Shown here one piece after another: positions 22,778-33,562 of a DNA stretch of 64,000 bases. The notes beneath the pieces were generated by a model that saw only the letters and a list, made by a program, of their open reading frames with translations, was not told the origin of the DNA and ran no database searches. Numbering within the stretch: position 1 is the first letter of the stretch; each line of letters begins with the position of its first letter. The translations under genes and the position numbers were made by a program. This DNA comes from Cryptomeria japonica (lineage: Eukaryota; Streptophyta; Pinopsida; Cupressales; Cupressaceae): assembly GCF_030272615.1 (NCBI RefSeq), contig NC_081407.1, positions 265,291,574 to 265,355,573 of the forward strand, given 5' to 3'.

Positions 22778-23823
22778 TTTATTTTAGGATTCTTACATAT
22801 TGCTCTAAAAAAAATTTGTTTTGCTCCTTCTCTTTGTTTTATTCCTACTCCACTATCCTCCTCATTTGTTCCTTAATCTGCTCATGTTGATTCTTAGTAG
22901 GGAAAAAAATCTTCTTCCTCTTATGTTGTTACCACTAGCTATTTGTCAATATCAGTCCCTTGTATGGTTACCATTAATACTGTATTATTTCTCTTTGGTT
23001 TAGGTTTGATTGAGTAGTCTTATTTCTCTATATTGCTTCCTTCTGGAGTGTAATATTCATATTTCTCCTCTGTGCCATCTCCTTGTTTCTTCTAGAGGGG
23101 TCTTTAGCACTTTGTAGAGGATCCTAGCCCCCCATTGGCATTCAAGATCTTCTTATCATCATTTTTGGCCTGAGGTATTGCACTATTGTAATGTTGTTGT
23201 GCCTTTTGATAGATAAAGATATCATGATCTACATGGCCATAAAATCTGCATTGCTTCCTTTTCTCCCCCAACATTCAACTATTTAAGGATCTATTTTACT
23301 ACAACTAAAGAAAGTAGAATTTTCTCGCCTTCGTCTTCCTTGAACTTGGCCTCTTCCTCCCTAAAATGATCCATTATTGTTGTATGGCTCTAGCTTTTAA
23401 GTGGCATTGGAAATTCTCTAGTTCTTCTACCATTGTTGTACTCTATACCCACTATCCTATGCATAAAGCTTACTTTCCATCAATCATTTTACATATGCCA
23501 TGTCTCTATCATAATTTTGTTCTTCCCTTACCAAGAATATCTAGGATGGGAAGTCGATTGTATCGTGGTCATCTCATTCTCTACAAGTGCCATAGTACAA
23601 TGAATTTGGTTTCCTAAATGTGTAGAGGTATACCCTTAGTGTGTTTTCCTTTTTCTCTCCAATTTTCTTAGGACATTCATTCTACATATGCCCCTCTCTA
23701 TCATAGTAACAATATAATGTGTTTGACTTTTGTGGTCCTATCTCCTATTTCATGAGTTCATGCCTTAACCATAGTTGTTCGATTTCCAATCGTAATTTTT
23801 CTACTCTTCTATTTTCTCTTATC
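22778..23823 (-). pseudogene. Gypsy D gag C-terminal part with cysteine knuckle remnant
   Basis: On the minus strand the region near 23200-23280 reads KQCRFYGHVDHDI, a worn knuckle in the place expected between Gag and protease. The rest is low-complexity, charged and interrupted by stops. At 23819-23823 (TTATC) it is broken by copia E, and continues at 31302 after the second TTATC. Confidence 0.55.
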
Positions 23824-24391
23824 TTCTTTGTTGGTATTTTGCATAGAGATTGCATTAATGATATGTTGGCATTGATGTCAATTGAACTGGTAAAAGGTAT
23901 TCATGTTATTGCTGATATTGTTGTTTTTGATATTGGCTAGTAACTAGTAAGAAGAGAGTTGTAGATGATGTTGTAACTGGTATGTAAAGTTTATGAGTTG
24001 AACCGGTGAACTAGTGTAAAGGGTCAAACCTTTCTATGTAATGTAACCGGTAAACCCTATCAGTTGTTAAACCCTAACCGGTCAAGTTTGTTGGTTTATT
24101 ATCTAATGAGCGGTAATGATGGAGACACGTGTGATCATTGTATGAGGATAAATTCAAGTTGGTTTGGCATGTTTGCTTATTGTCTAGGGAAGGAGCAAAG
24201 AGGATTGCATTTAATGCATAGTGTGTGATGAGTTACAAAGTCCAATGGAGCGGTGACCATGGACTATTTGGAATTGTCTTGAAGAATGTGAAGAGATTGT
24301 CATGATTTCTAATGGTCAAGATTGAACCGACTTGTTTGTAATATCAATGATGAGAATTATGTTTTTGTTGTGTTGCTGACCTAATTGATTT

Positions 24392-24399
24392 GTATTTAA
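24392..24399 (+). promoter_or_regulatory. TATA-like box in copia E 5' LTR
   Basis: TATTTAAG following GACCTAATTGATTTG, at a position matching the TATAAAA of copia B's LTR and repeated in E's 3' LTR (about 30440). Confidence 0.45.
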
Positions 24400-24599
24400 G
24401 GTCGATGAAGTTGTTTGTAAAGGTTGTTGGAAAGATTGGTAGAAAACCTGTTGAGTGTGTGGTTGCCCAACCAATGAATGGATTTGCATTTTTGAGTGAA
24501 GGCAGATTGAAGCTTAGAAGGATCTAATCAAGCAAATGTAGTGCTACTCATACAGATCAAGAAAACCTGTTGTTTTCTAACAATTACAACAAAAGGAAA

Positions 24600-24850
24600 A
24601 TCCCTTAACCAGGTAAGCTCTAACAATCTTGGTTACTCATTAAGTCCTCTAACAAGGTGGTCCATTAGCTTGGATTCTTAAATCCTCCCGCAAGGTTACT
24701 CCTAACAAGGTATTGTGCTTCTAACAAGGCATATTTGTAAATCCCCTAACTGGGTGATTCCTAACCAGAATTAGTTCTTAACAGGACTTATTGTAAATCT
24801 CTAACAGTCTTTGGCTCCTAACAGGGTGAACTTTGAAAAAGTTCAGATAG
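24600..24850. repeat. CTAACAAGG degenerate repeat array in E LTR
   Basis: Around ten copies of a CTAACARG/CTAACCAG core, often followed by GT, are spread at irregular 15-40 bp intervals. The same array is present in the 3' LTR at about 30650-30890. Confidence 0.65.
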
Positions 24851-25256
24851 ATATTCTTGTGAGTCCCATCTCACCGTGGTTTTTACCTATTTGGGTTTTC
24901 CATGTATAAACATTGGTGTTAAGTGGTGAATTCTTTTGTGGTTGTGATCTTATTTGTTGATTTGGTTAATTTTTGATAAGGCATGTTAAGTAGAAGCATT
25001 GAGAGATGAACATGTTGAGCTGAGATTAAGCATTGTTGATGTTTACAAGATTGAAGGTGTTTACAACTAAAATTTGTCATAATAGTTAAACCAATTAATG
25101 TCAAGTATTCCTAAGAATATTGATCTTGACTGAGATATGTTTACTTTGTTTGACTGAGTTTGAGCTTGGGAACTTTGTATCAGTTTTTCAATATACTGAT
25201 TCATGTCCCCCTCTCAGTATTCTATCAGATACTTATTCTTTCATCATACCATCAAT

Positions 25257-25268
25257 TGGTATCAGAGC
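25257..25268 (+). other. Copia E primer binding site (tRNA-iMet)
   Basis: TGGTATCAGAGC, a perfect 12-base complement to the 3' end of initiator tRNA-Met, two bases after the LTR. Confidence 0.94.
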
Positions 25269-25325
25269 TATCCAAGTCCTCTTAATCTAAAAGCCTAACA
25301 ACTTGAGGAAAAGATCTTGTAGATC

Positions 25326-26290
25326 ATGATGAAGAAAGAAGGTGTGAAGTTTAACAAAGATAACTATAGAATATGGAGTGACAGAATGAAGATTTACATT
25401 AAGAGTCTTGGTAGTCAGTATTGGGATCATATAGAACATAAGTATACTACACCTATTGGACCCCTAACTGATGATTAGAAGAAAGAACAACAAGAAAATC
25501 ACCAGGCATTAGAAGCTATTATCAGTTCCCTATCTGATGTTGAATATGTAGATGTTCATGGTCTTGAAATTGCATATGAAGTATGGAAGAAACTTGAAGA
25601 TATCTATAGTGGTGATGAGCATGTCAAGATTGCTAAAGAAGAGAGTTTAAGAGGCAAGTTTGACGACATGAGAATGTTTGAAGGTGAGAAGATCTAGCAA
25701 TATGGTCAAAGGATCAAAGAGATAGTTGGAGAGATAAAGAGTGTGGGAGGGAAAGTAGAAGATTCCATAGTAATCAGTAAGGTACTGAGAACCCTGCTAC
25801 CGGTCTATGCTATCTGAGTTGCAGCTATTCAAGAGCTAAAATCCATTGACAAGACAAAGGTAACTCTTGACTCTATAATTGGCAAACTTACTGCTTTTGA
25901 ACTAAATGGCTATGATGGTAGTGTACAAAAATTAGAACCTGCATTCAGAGCTTCTATCTCTAACCCATCTATAAGAAGAAGTAGAGATACCGATAATAGC
26001 TATGAATCTAGATCCAGCAGAGATGCTGATGATGAAGACAACTTAGTGGAAATTGAAGCATTGTTGGCAAAATGACTGCCTAGAGGCACTGGTAAATATA
26101 GAGGTAAGCTACCTTTAAAATGTTTTGCATGCAACAATATTGGTCATATAGGAAAAAACTACTCTAATGGTGAAAATGATTACAAGAGAGACAAATTTAA
26201 GAAGTACAAGGGTAAAGGCAAGAGAGATTGTCTTGTAGCTATTGACAGTCGTATTACTGATGATGAATTTGATGATGATGTTAGTGAAGA
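25326..26290 (+). pseudogene. Copia E gag
   Basis: ATG at 25326 opens a frame with GVKFNKDNYRIWSDRMKIYI (the 'F...NY..W...M' Gag N-terminus) and the UBN2 body (AYEVWKKLEDIYSGDEHVKI, IIGKLTAFELNGYD). A knuckle near 26121-26163 reads CFACNNIGHIGKNY, in which the last Cys of CCHC is Tyr. In-frame stops are at 25476, 25695, 25815 and 26073; the frame itself is unbroken. A second ATG lies at 25329. Confidence 0.88.
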
Positions 26291-27884
26291 TATTGTGTTT
26301 GTAGCAATTAAGGAAGAAGTATCAGATCAGAAGGCACTAGTATCCAGAATGGATAAGTTTGATGATTGGATCATTGATAGTGGTTGTTTGCATCACATGA
26401 CCGGTGATTGGAGAAAATTTCTTTCCCTTAAGGAATTTGATGGCGGTGTTGTCAGATTTGGAAATGACTCACCTTGTATGGTAAAAGGTAAGGGAGTTAT
26501 TTCTCTTAATGGGAAGAGAAGTGATGATTATGTCTATTAGGTTGAAGGCCTAAAGCACAATCTATTAAGTGTGGCACAACTTAATGACAGAGGTTACCCA
26601 CTGGAGTTCAGAAGTAGTATATGCAAAATCTTTGACAACAAAGGTGAATTAATTGCAACCGGGAAACAAGCCAAAGGTAATCTATTTCATCTCGATCCTA
26701 AAGTTAGCAACTATTTAATTGCAAAAATAGATGATAGTTGGCTTTAGCATAGGAGATTTTGTCATATAAGTTTTGACAATATTATTAAAGTAAGCAAGTC
26801 TAAGACAATAAGAGGTCTGCCTCATCTAGACAAACTAGTTAATTCTCTTTGTAAAGAATGTCAACTAGGAAAGATGACATCTTCAACTTTCAAGAGAAAG
26901 TCCTTCTCAGCAGAGCACTTGTTAGATTTGGTTCATACAAATCTATGTGGACCAATAAGAACAAGAAGCATTCAAGGTAATAGATACTTCATGATCTTCA
27001 TTGATGATTTTTCAAGGATGATGTGGGTCACATTCTTGAAGGATAAGAATGAAGCTTTTGGAAAATTCAAGGCATTCAGAGCCTTAGTTGAGAAAGAGAG
27101 TGGCAGAAAAGTAAAATGTCTAAGAACAGATCAAGGCGGTGAATTCACTTCTGCAGAGTTCACTAAATATTGTGATGATAATGGTATCAAGCGGAATCTT
27201 TCTGCACCAAGGACACCACAGCATAATGGTATAGCAGAAAGAAACAACCGATCAGTGGTTGAAGCTGCTAGAACTATGTTGATACAAGGAGGTGTATCAA
27301 AAACCTTTTGGAAAGAAGTTGTAAGTATAGTTGTCTACACAAAGAACCAAGTTCTGGTAAAAAGAGGTAAGGACAAAACCCCATATGAGTACTGGTATGG
27401 GAGATCCCCTGATGTTAGCTATTTCAAAATATTTGGTAGAAAATGTTTTATTAAAAGAGGTGACTACATAAGCAAGTTTGAAGCTAAGAGTGATGAAGGC
27501 ATATTTCTTGGCTATTCCACCAAGTGTAAGGCCTATAAATGCTTCAACAACCGAACACAAAAAAATGTTGAGAGTGATGATGTTGGTGTAGATGAATGTC
27601 CTGAAATATCAGAAGGAACCAGTTCTGAGAAGAAGGATGAAGATCCTTGCATTTTTCTTTTAGAACCTAAAACTGTTAAATCAGAAACCGGTAAAGCAAA
27701 TCCTGATGTACTTGTTCAACCGGAAAAAATAAATTTAGAGGAAGATGACAATGAATAAGTTGAACCTGAAGAGAATGATCATGTTATTCCTAGGTATGTG
27801 AGACAGAATCACAATCCTGAATAGATAATTGGGGATAAGGATGTTGGAGTACTAACTAGAAGGAGAATAAGAGAAAACTCTTGC
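26291..27884 (+). pseudogene. Copia E protease and integrase
   Basis: Same frame as gag. The protease site is WIIDSGCLHHMTGDW at about 26368-26412 (D-S-G kept). The GAG-pre-integrase zinc module follows near 26745-26870 (HRRFCHISF, CKECQLGK). Integrase core: VHTNLCGPI near 26932, where the first catalytic Asp is Asn; CLRTDQGGEFTSAEF near 27119 with the second Asp; RTPQHNGIAERNNRSVVEAA near 27210 with the Glu. GRSPDVSYFKIFGRKC and DEGIFLGYSTK follow. Stops at 26538, 26745, 27756 and 27822. This is one of the longest intact integrase frames here (294 codons). Confidence 0.92.
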
Positions 27885-29435
27885 ATGATATCCACCTTTG
27901 AACCCAGAAATGCTAAGGAAGCATTTGGTAATGATCATTGGGTGAAAGCTATGGAGGAGGAGTTGGAACAAATTGAGAAGAACAACACTTGGACCCTGGT
28001 ACCCCAACCAATAAACAAGATTGTTATAGGCACTAAATGGGTATTCAGAAACAAGTTAAATGAAGATGGTGTTGTAGTTTGCAATAAGGCAAGATTAGTA
28101 TGCAAAGGTTATGCGCAAGAAGAAGGAGAAGACTATGGAGAAACTTTTGCACTAGTAGCAAGACTAGAAGGTGTTAGGACACTACTTGCATTTGCAGCTC
28201 ATAAGAACTTCAAAGTATACCAGATGGATGTCAAGTTTGCATTCTTGAATGGGATACTGGAAGAAGAGGTTTATATAGAGCATCCTAATGGTTATGCATT
28301 GACAAATAAGGAAGGCAAGGTATGCAAATTGCATAAAGCTTTGTATGGACTAAAGCAAGCACCCAAAGCATGGTATGAATGACTTCATACTCATCTGATG
28401 AAGATAGGCTTTGCTAGAACCAGTGATGACAACAACATTTATCTCAAGTCTGAAGGAGATGATATACTAGTCAGTGAAGTATTTGTAGATGACATTATAT
28501 TTGGAGGAAATGATGACATGAGTAATTGTTTTGCAAATGAAATGAAGAATGAATTTGAGATGTCATTAGTAGGGGAAATAAAAAAATTTATAGGCTTATA
28601 GATACAACAGATGAAGAATGGTATTTTCATTACTCAATCCAAGTATGTGAAGGAGGTTTTGAAGACTTTCGGTATGAGTGATTGTAAACCAGTTGGAACC
28701 CCAATGGTTATAGGTTGTAAATTATCCAAGGAAGATGCATCTAAGTCTATAGATGAAAAGGAATTCAGTTCAATGATTGTCAAACTACACTATGTTGTTC
28801 ACAGTTGACCGGATATTGCCCATGCAGTTGGTATTGTGGCTAGATTTCAGAAGAATCCAAAGGAGGCACATCCGATGGCAACTAAGAGCATCTTTAGATA
28901 TCTGAAAGGTATTGTTGATTATGGATTATGGTATCCATATGGTGGATATTTTGACTTGCAGACATACATAGATGTTGATTGGGCAGGAAATATTGATGAC
29001 CGGAAGAGTGCTACCGGTGGAGTATTCTTTCTAGGAGGAAGGCTAGTCTCATGGAGTAGTAAAAAGCAGAGTTGCACTTCACAATCTATTGTTGAAGCTG
29101 AATATGTAGTAGTTTATATGAAATGCACACAAGCTATGTGGATGAAGCACATTTTGGAAGGTTTAAAGATGAAAATCTCAGAACCTATAAATATTTTGTG
29201 TGATAATACAAGTGCAATAAACATTTCTAAAAATCTTGTTTTGCACGCAAGGACTAAGCACATTGAATTGAAATATCACTTCTTGAGGGAAAAAGTTCAA
29301 AGTAAAGATGTTATTTTGGAGCATGTTTCTACCAAGGAGAAGCTTGCAGATATCTTTACCAAACCTCTGCCTAAGACCACTTTTGAGTATCTTAGAAGTC
29401 AATTGGGGATTGTCCCTCTTCATGAAGTCAGTTGA
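27885..29435 (+). pseudogene. Copia E reverse transcriptase and RNase H
   Basis: Continues the same frame. RT fingers [32 protein letters not shown] with the first catalytic Asp; GLKQAPKAWYE; VFVDDIIFGGNDD with the Asp pair near 28488. RNase H has YIDVDWAGNIDDRKSATGG, VEAEYVVVYMKC, LCDNTSAINIS, HARTKHIELKYHF and ADIFTKPLPKTTFEYL, ending at 29435. Stops at 28380, 28599 and 28806 interrupt it. All catalytic acidic residues I could place are kept. Confidence 0.92.
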
Positions 29436-29604
29436 ACATGATGTTGATTGCATCAGTCTCCGAATTACTTGTAGAATCTTATATGGATTAACGAAGGAGT
29501 GGATGTATTCCACAGGGGGAGCATCAAGTTGCAGAATGATGTTGATGCATAGTGAGAGTAGAATTACATGTTTTACTTTCACTTTGGCATTGTTGTCAAA
29601 GGGG

Positions 29605-29688
29605 GAGAAGAATTATGTGATTGGGGAGAAGAATTATATGATTGGGGAGAAGAATTGTGTGATTGAGGAGAAGAATTATGTGTCTGTT
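29605..29688 (+). repeat. 21-bp tandem repeat, four copies
   Basis: Four copies of GAGAAGAATTATGTGATTGG plus one base, starting inside a GGGGGAG tract. The last copy is diverged. In one frame it reads as a short E-K-N-Y-V-I-G repeat, but I see no evidence that it is translated. Confidence 0.85.
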
Positions 29689-29690
29689 AA

Positions 29691-29805
29691 GGTGAATACT
29701 TGGTAATGTAAATCAGGATTCCTACTCACCAACGGCACGCTGAAGACACATGGAGCAAGGTGAATACTTGGTAATGTAAACCAGGATTCCTATTCACCAA
29801 TCTCA
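29691..29805 (+). repeat. 68-bp direct repeat with short inverted arms
   Basis: GGTGAATACTTGGTAATGTA starts at 29691 and again at 29759. Each unit begins GGTGAATA and has TATTCACC or TACTCACC about 25 bases later, so each can fold into a small hairpin. Confidence 0.7.
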
Positions 29806-29859
29806 GTAGCAATCAGAGGCGTTGATATTAGTATTGCCATCAATGCCAAAGGGGGAGTT

Positions 29860-31301
29860 TGTTGGCATTTTGAGTTTATTGGCATTTTGCATAGAGATTG
29901 CATTAATGATATGTTGTCATTGATGTCAAGTGAACCGGTAAAAGGTATTCATGTTATTGTTGATGTTGTTGTTTTTTATGTTGGCTAGTAACTAGTAAGA
30001 AGAGAGTTGTAGATGATGTTGTAACTGGTATGTAAAGTTTGTGAGTTGAAGTGATGAACTGGTGTAAAGGGTCAAACCTTTCTATCTAATGTAACCGGTA
30101 AACCCTATCAGTTGTTAAACCCTAACCGATAAATTTTGTTGGTTTATTATCTGACAAGTGGTAATGATGGAGACACATGTGATCATTGTATGAGGATAAA
30201 TTCAAATTGGTTTGGTGAGTTTGCTTTTTGTCTAGGGAAGGAGTAAAGAGGATTGCATTTAATGCACATCGTGTGATGAGTTACAAAGTCCAATGGAGTG
30301 GTGATCATGGAGCGGTTGGAATTGTCTTGAAGAATGTGAAGAGATTGTCATGATTTCTAACGGTCAAGATTGAACCGACTTGTTTGTAATCTCAATGATG
30401 AGAATTATGGTTTCATTGTGTTACCGACCTAATTGATTTGTATTTAAGGTCGATGAAGTTGTTTGTAAAGGTTGTTGGAAAGATTGGTAGAGAACATATT
30501 GAGTGTGTGGTTGCCCAACCAATGAATGGATTTGCATTTTTGAGTGAAGGCAGATTGAAGCTTAGAAGGTTCTGATCAAGCAAATGTAGTTCTACTCAGA
30601 CAAATCAAGAAAACCTGTTGTTTTCTAACAATTACAACATAAGTAAAATCCCTTAACCAAGTAAGCTCTAACAAGCTTGGTTACTCATTAAATCCTCTAA
30701 AAAGGTGGTCCATTAGCTTGGATTCTTAAATCCTCCAGTGAGGTTACTCCTAACAAGGTATTGTGCTTCTAACAAGGCATATTTGTAAATCCCTTAATCA
30801 GGTGATTTCTAACCAGAATTAGTTCTTAACAGGACTTATTGTAAAGCTCTAACAAGATTTGGCTCCTAATAGGGCGAACTTCAAAAGAGTTCAGATAGCT
30901 ATCCTTGTGAGTCCCATCTCACTGTGGTTTTTACCTATTTGGGTTTTCCACGTATAAACATTAGTGTCAAGTGGTGAATGCTTTTGTGGTTGTTATCTTA
31001 TTTGTTGATTTGGTTAATTTCTAATAAGGCATGTTAAGTAGAAGCATTGAGAGATGAATATGTTGAGTTAAGATTAAGCATTGTTGATGTTTACAAGATT
31101 GAAGGTGTTTATAGCTAAAATTTGTTATAACAGTTAAACCAGTTAATGTCAAGTATTCCTAAGAATATTGATCTTGACTCAGATATTTTTACTTTGTTTG
31201 ACTGATTTTGAGCTTGGAAACTTTGTATCATTTTTTCAATATACTGATTCACCCCCCCTCTCAGTATTCTACGGGATACTTATTCTTTCTTCATACCATC
31301 A
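29860..31301 (+). repeat. Copia E 3' LTR
   Basis: Partner of 23829-25254, starting TGTTGGCATTTTGAG after the polypurine tract and ending CATACCATCA before target duplication TTATC. Confidence 0.9.
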
Positions 31302-32199
31302 TTATCTACCTCATGTCATGATTTATTCTCTATTCGACATGCTTGTGTCACAAACTCTATGTATGTGGAAAAATATCTCCCATCTGAATTCATCCTCAAC
31401 TCTAGTGCTACCATGGATAGGAAACAATCCATCTTTTCTTTGTCATTTAGAGGTTCTTCCAACCTTTGCATTATCTCTTTTAACCTTCTATCAAATTATA
31501 TGATTGGTTCATCCTCCCACTGGAAGAATTCCCTTATTTTTCTTACTCTTTTTGTAGGGAGTTGTAATCTATCAAAATTTTCCACAAATGCCTTTCGCAC
31601 CTCATCCCATTCCATATAATTTCATGGATATGACTTTTGGTACCATTATAATAGTTCATTCCTTAAGGAACCAATAAAATCAAATAATTTTGTGCTACTG
31701 TGATTCTCATTTTTGCTCTGCCATATAGATTCTAACAGGAAAATATGTTTTGTGGCATCATTTATTTCCTTTTAAAAAATGGGCATCTTCCTCATGTTAC
31801 TCATGTCCTTGTACGTATTCATTGATACGTGGCATCAGTTCATACTCAACAAGTACTTACTCATGATTAAGATTAATTCCCACCGCATCTTTGCTTTATA
31901 TTTTCTACGATATTCTTGGATTTTAATTCTTTCCTTTTTCCTTTTATTTCTTTGGTTGTACCCATGTTGGCACACTCAACTAGACCCTCTTTGGCGTGCT
32001 TCCCTTTATCTTTTTAATTTCATTCTTCCATTTTGTCATCTTATTCTCTTTCTTTCTTTTCTATCTCTTTCATCCTTTTGCAATATTTTTCCTCTCTTTC
32101 TTGAGTGTGCCTCACTTTCCTTGAACATATATTATTTCTCATTGCTTCCTCAATAAATTCTCTGGTCTCTCTTGTGATTTTGTTATCTCCTTTAGCCAT
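31302..32199 (-). pseudogene. Gypsy D gag N-terminal part
   Basis: The minus-strand ATG at 32199-32197 opens MAKGDNKITRETRE, then a highly charged helical stretch (RKVRHTQERGKILQKDERDR). Further along (about 31400-31600), in shifting frames, are patterns matching a Retrotrans_gag domain (a Trp-rich 'MGWDEVRK.F'-like stretch and FFQW-type residues). It joins the D fragment ending at 23823 once copia E and one TTATC are set aside. Several stops interrupt it. Confidence 0.68.
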
Positions 32200-32449
32200 G
32201 GTACTCTTCTATAGTATTCTTTTGGGTCTTCATATAGTCCATGGTCTTTTGGAATGTGAATAGTCACATATATTCATGGGTCTTTTTATATCCCTCCCCC
32301 ATTTTTGTTTGCCATCCCCTAATTGCCTACCCCCCTCTCATAGAGGTGGACCTTAGGGTTTAGCGCAATCAATATTTTGTCATTTTTCCTTCTTCCTTTA
32401 TGATTTATAATTTATTAACTGCTCTCCAAGATCTCGGCAACAAAACCAA
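32200..32449 (-). other. Gypsy D leader and probable primer binding site
   Basis: Leader between the 5' LTR and gag start. On the minus strand the bases from 32449 down read TTGGTTTTGTTGCCGAGAT, which resembles the TTTGGCGCCGTTGCCGGGGA primer site of many plant gypsy elements, with several mismatches. It directly follows an LTR end in CTAACA. Confidence 0.55.
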
Positions 32450-33392
32450 TGTTAGCAAGAGAAATGGTGTTGTCCAATCTAGAGACCTATACCCCAAGTT
32501 ACCTTATGTAGCCAATTTATACCCCAGAGGACATAGTTTCAATTGTGGGTATAGAAATATAAATACGACTAATGCATTTTCATCATGTCATCCCTAGCAT
32601 TAAATAATTATCTGATTTTCTATCTCAAATAAAAAAATTTAATATTGTATTTATTTTCCCTATGCACTTACACCTCATCTTATCCTCCACCTTATCAATT
32701 CATTTGCATTTTGGATCCTGTCCCTCCATAAAATTAAAAAAAAATCCCTCTAAAATTAAATAAATTTTCTTAATTTTCTACATCAAATAAACAAATTAAT
32801 ATTTTATTTATTTTCCCTGTGCATTTACACCTCACTTTATCCCTCCACCTTATCAATACATGTGCATTGTAGTTGATACCCTCTCTCAACAATTATCAAC
32901 CACTAATTTTGCCTCTTAATTTCTACCATTGATCAAATGTAGGTGAAGTGTATAGATAAGATCTTCACCCCCTCCCATCCACCTCTCCCCAACCCATTTT
33001 CTATCTAGCAATTTTGAGCACCTACACTATAGACCAATTATCAAATATTTTCAATCAAGAGCTAGCATCTATCTTTTATTGTGCAATCATGGCTATATAA
33101 TTTTGAAGAGCAATCCACATGCCAAAGCATTCAAGAAAATATCAAGCAACAATGGAGTCTCCTAAGATATTTTCTATGATATTATTGTTTATCAATTGAT
33201 TTTACACAGATTTTAGAACCATTTTGTGTTTGTGTTGATTTGTGAGTTTGGATCTTGCATTGAATTTGTTTCTATTATTTTATTCACATTTTCACAAATT
33301 TATAGTATGTTGCTAGGTTTTTTGAACTAATCCATATTTGAGTGGAATATTGTGTAGAAAATACTATGTGGTCTTGTTGTGAGAATTTTTAG
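32450..33392 (-). repeat. Gypsy D 5' LTR, extent unresolved, and F leader
   Basis: On the plus strand the LTR begins TGTTAGCAAGAG at 32450. It is AT-rich and contains a tandem duplication. The other end cannot be fixed because the partner 3' LTR is outside the window. The last part, up to the copia F gag start at 33393, must include F's leader or remnants of its 5' LTR, but I see no primer binding site there. A TATA-like CTATATAATT lies near 33093. Confidence 0.4.
32601..32870. repeat. Two-copy tandem duplication, about 155-bp period
   Basis: 32601-32712 and 32755-32870 share 'TTTATTTTCCCTRTGCAYTT' followed by ACACCTCA and the 'CCTCCACCTTATCAAT' block, with moderate divergence. Confidence 0.75.
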
Positions 33393-33562
33393 ATGGAAAG
33401 TTCTTCAGAGAGAATAGAGGTGGAGAATTTTTTTGGAAATAATTTTGAGATGTGGAAGATGAAGATGGAGGATCTTTTGATAGATCGAGATCTATGGGAT
33501 TCTATTGATGGGAATGCCTTTAGAACTAAAGATCTTATTGTGGTTACCCAATATGATGTTAT
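33393..33562 (+). pseudogene. Copia F gag, N-terminal piece
   Basis: ATG at 33393 gives FFGNNFEMWKMKMEDLLIDR and DLWDSIDG, the start of a copia Gag (DUF4219/UBN2: 'F.G.NF..WK.KM..LL'). The frame is open up to the insertion point of solo LTR L at 33563. The next piece begins at 35683; if the LTR and one target copy are disregarded, the reading frame carries through. Confidence 0.82.

Larger units (their letters stand above)
23829..25254 (+). repeat. Copia E 5' LTR
   Basis: Starts TGTTGGTATTTTGCATAG and ends CATACCATCA, two bases before the primer binding site. It contains a TATA-like TATTTAAG at 24392-24399 and a degenerate repeat of CTAACAAGG-type units at 24600-24850. The 3' LTR has a short extra duplication of TTGGCATTTTG at its start. 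Confidence 0.9.
29515..29859 (+). other. Copia E 3' region with polypurine tracts
   Basis: GGGGGAG tracts occur at 29515-29521, 29601-29607 and 29851-29857; the last abuts the 3' LTR and is the primary tract. The stretch between holds two tandem repeats (listed separately). Confidence 0.75.
23829..31301 (+). mobile_element. Ty1/copia retrotransposon E, full length
   Basis: Plus-strand copia element with two LTRs of about 1.43 kb, primer binding site, a gag-pol region readable in one frame from 25326 to 29435, and a polypurine tract. TTATC occurs at 23819-23823 and 31302-31306 as the likely target duplication; five extra bases (TTCTT) lie between the left TTATC and the LTR's TG. The LTRs differ at about 21 positions over roughly 310 compared bases (hand count). 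It sits in the gag of gypsy D, on the opposite strand. Confidence 0.92.

Noticed and set aside
24600-24850. Regular short repeats as a possible CRISPR-like array
   Set aside because: Units are degenerate, spacing is irregular, and the array lies in a plant LTR duplicated in both LTRs.
30000-31300. Possible second element inferred from sequence repeated at 23.9-25.2 kb
   Set aside because: It is simply the 3' LTR of E.
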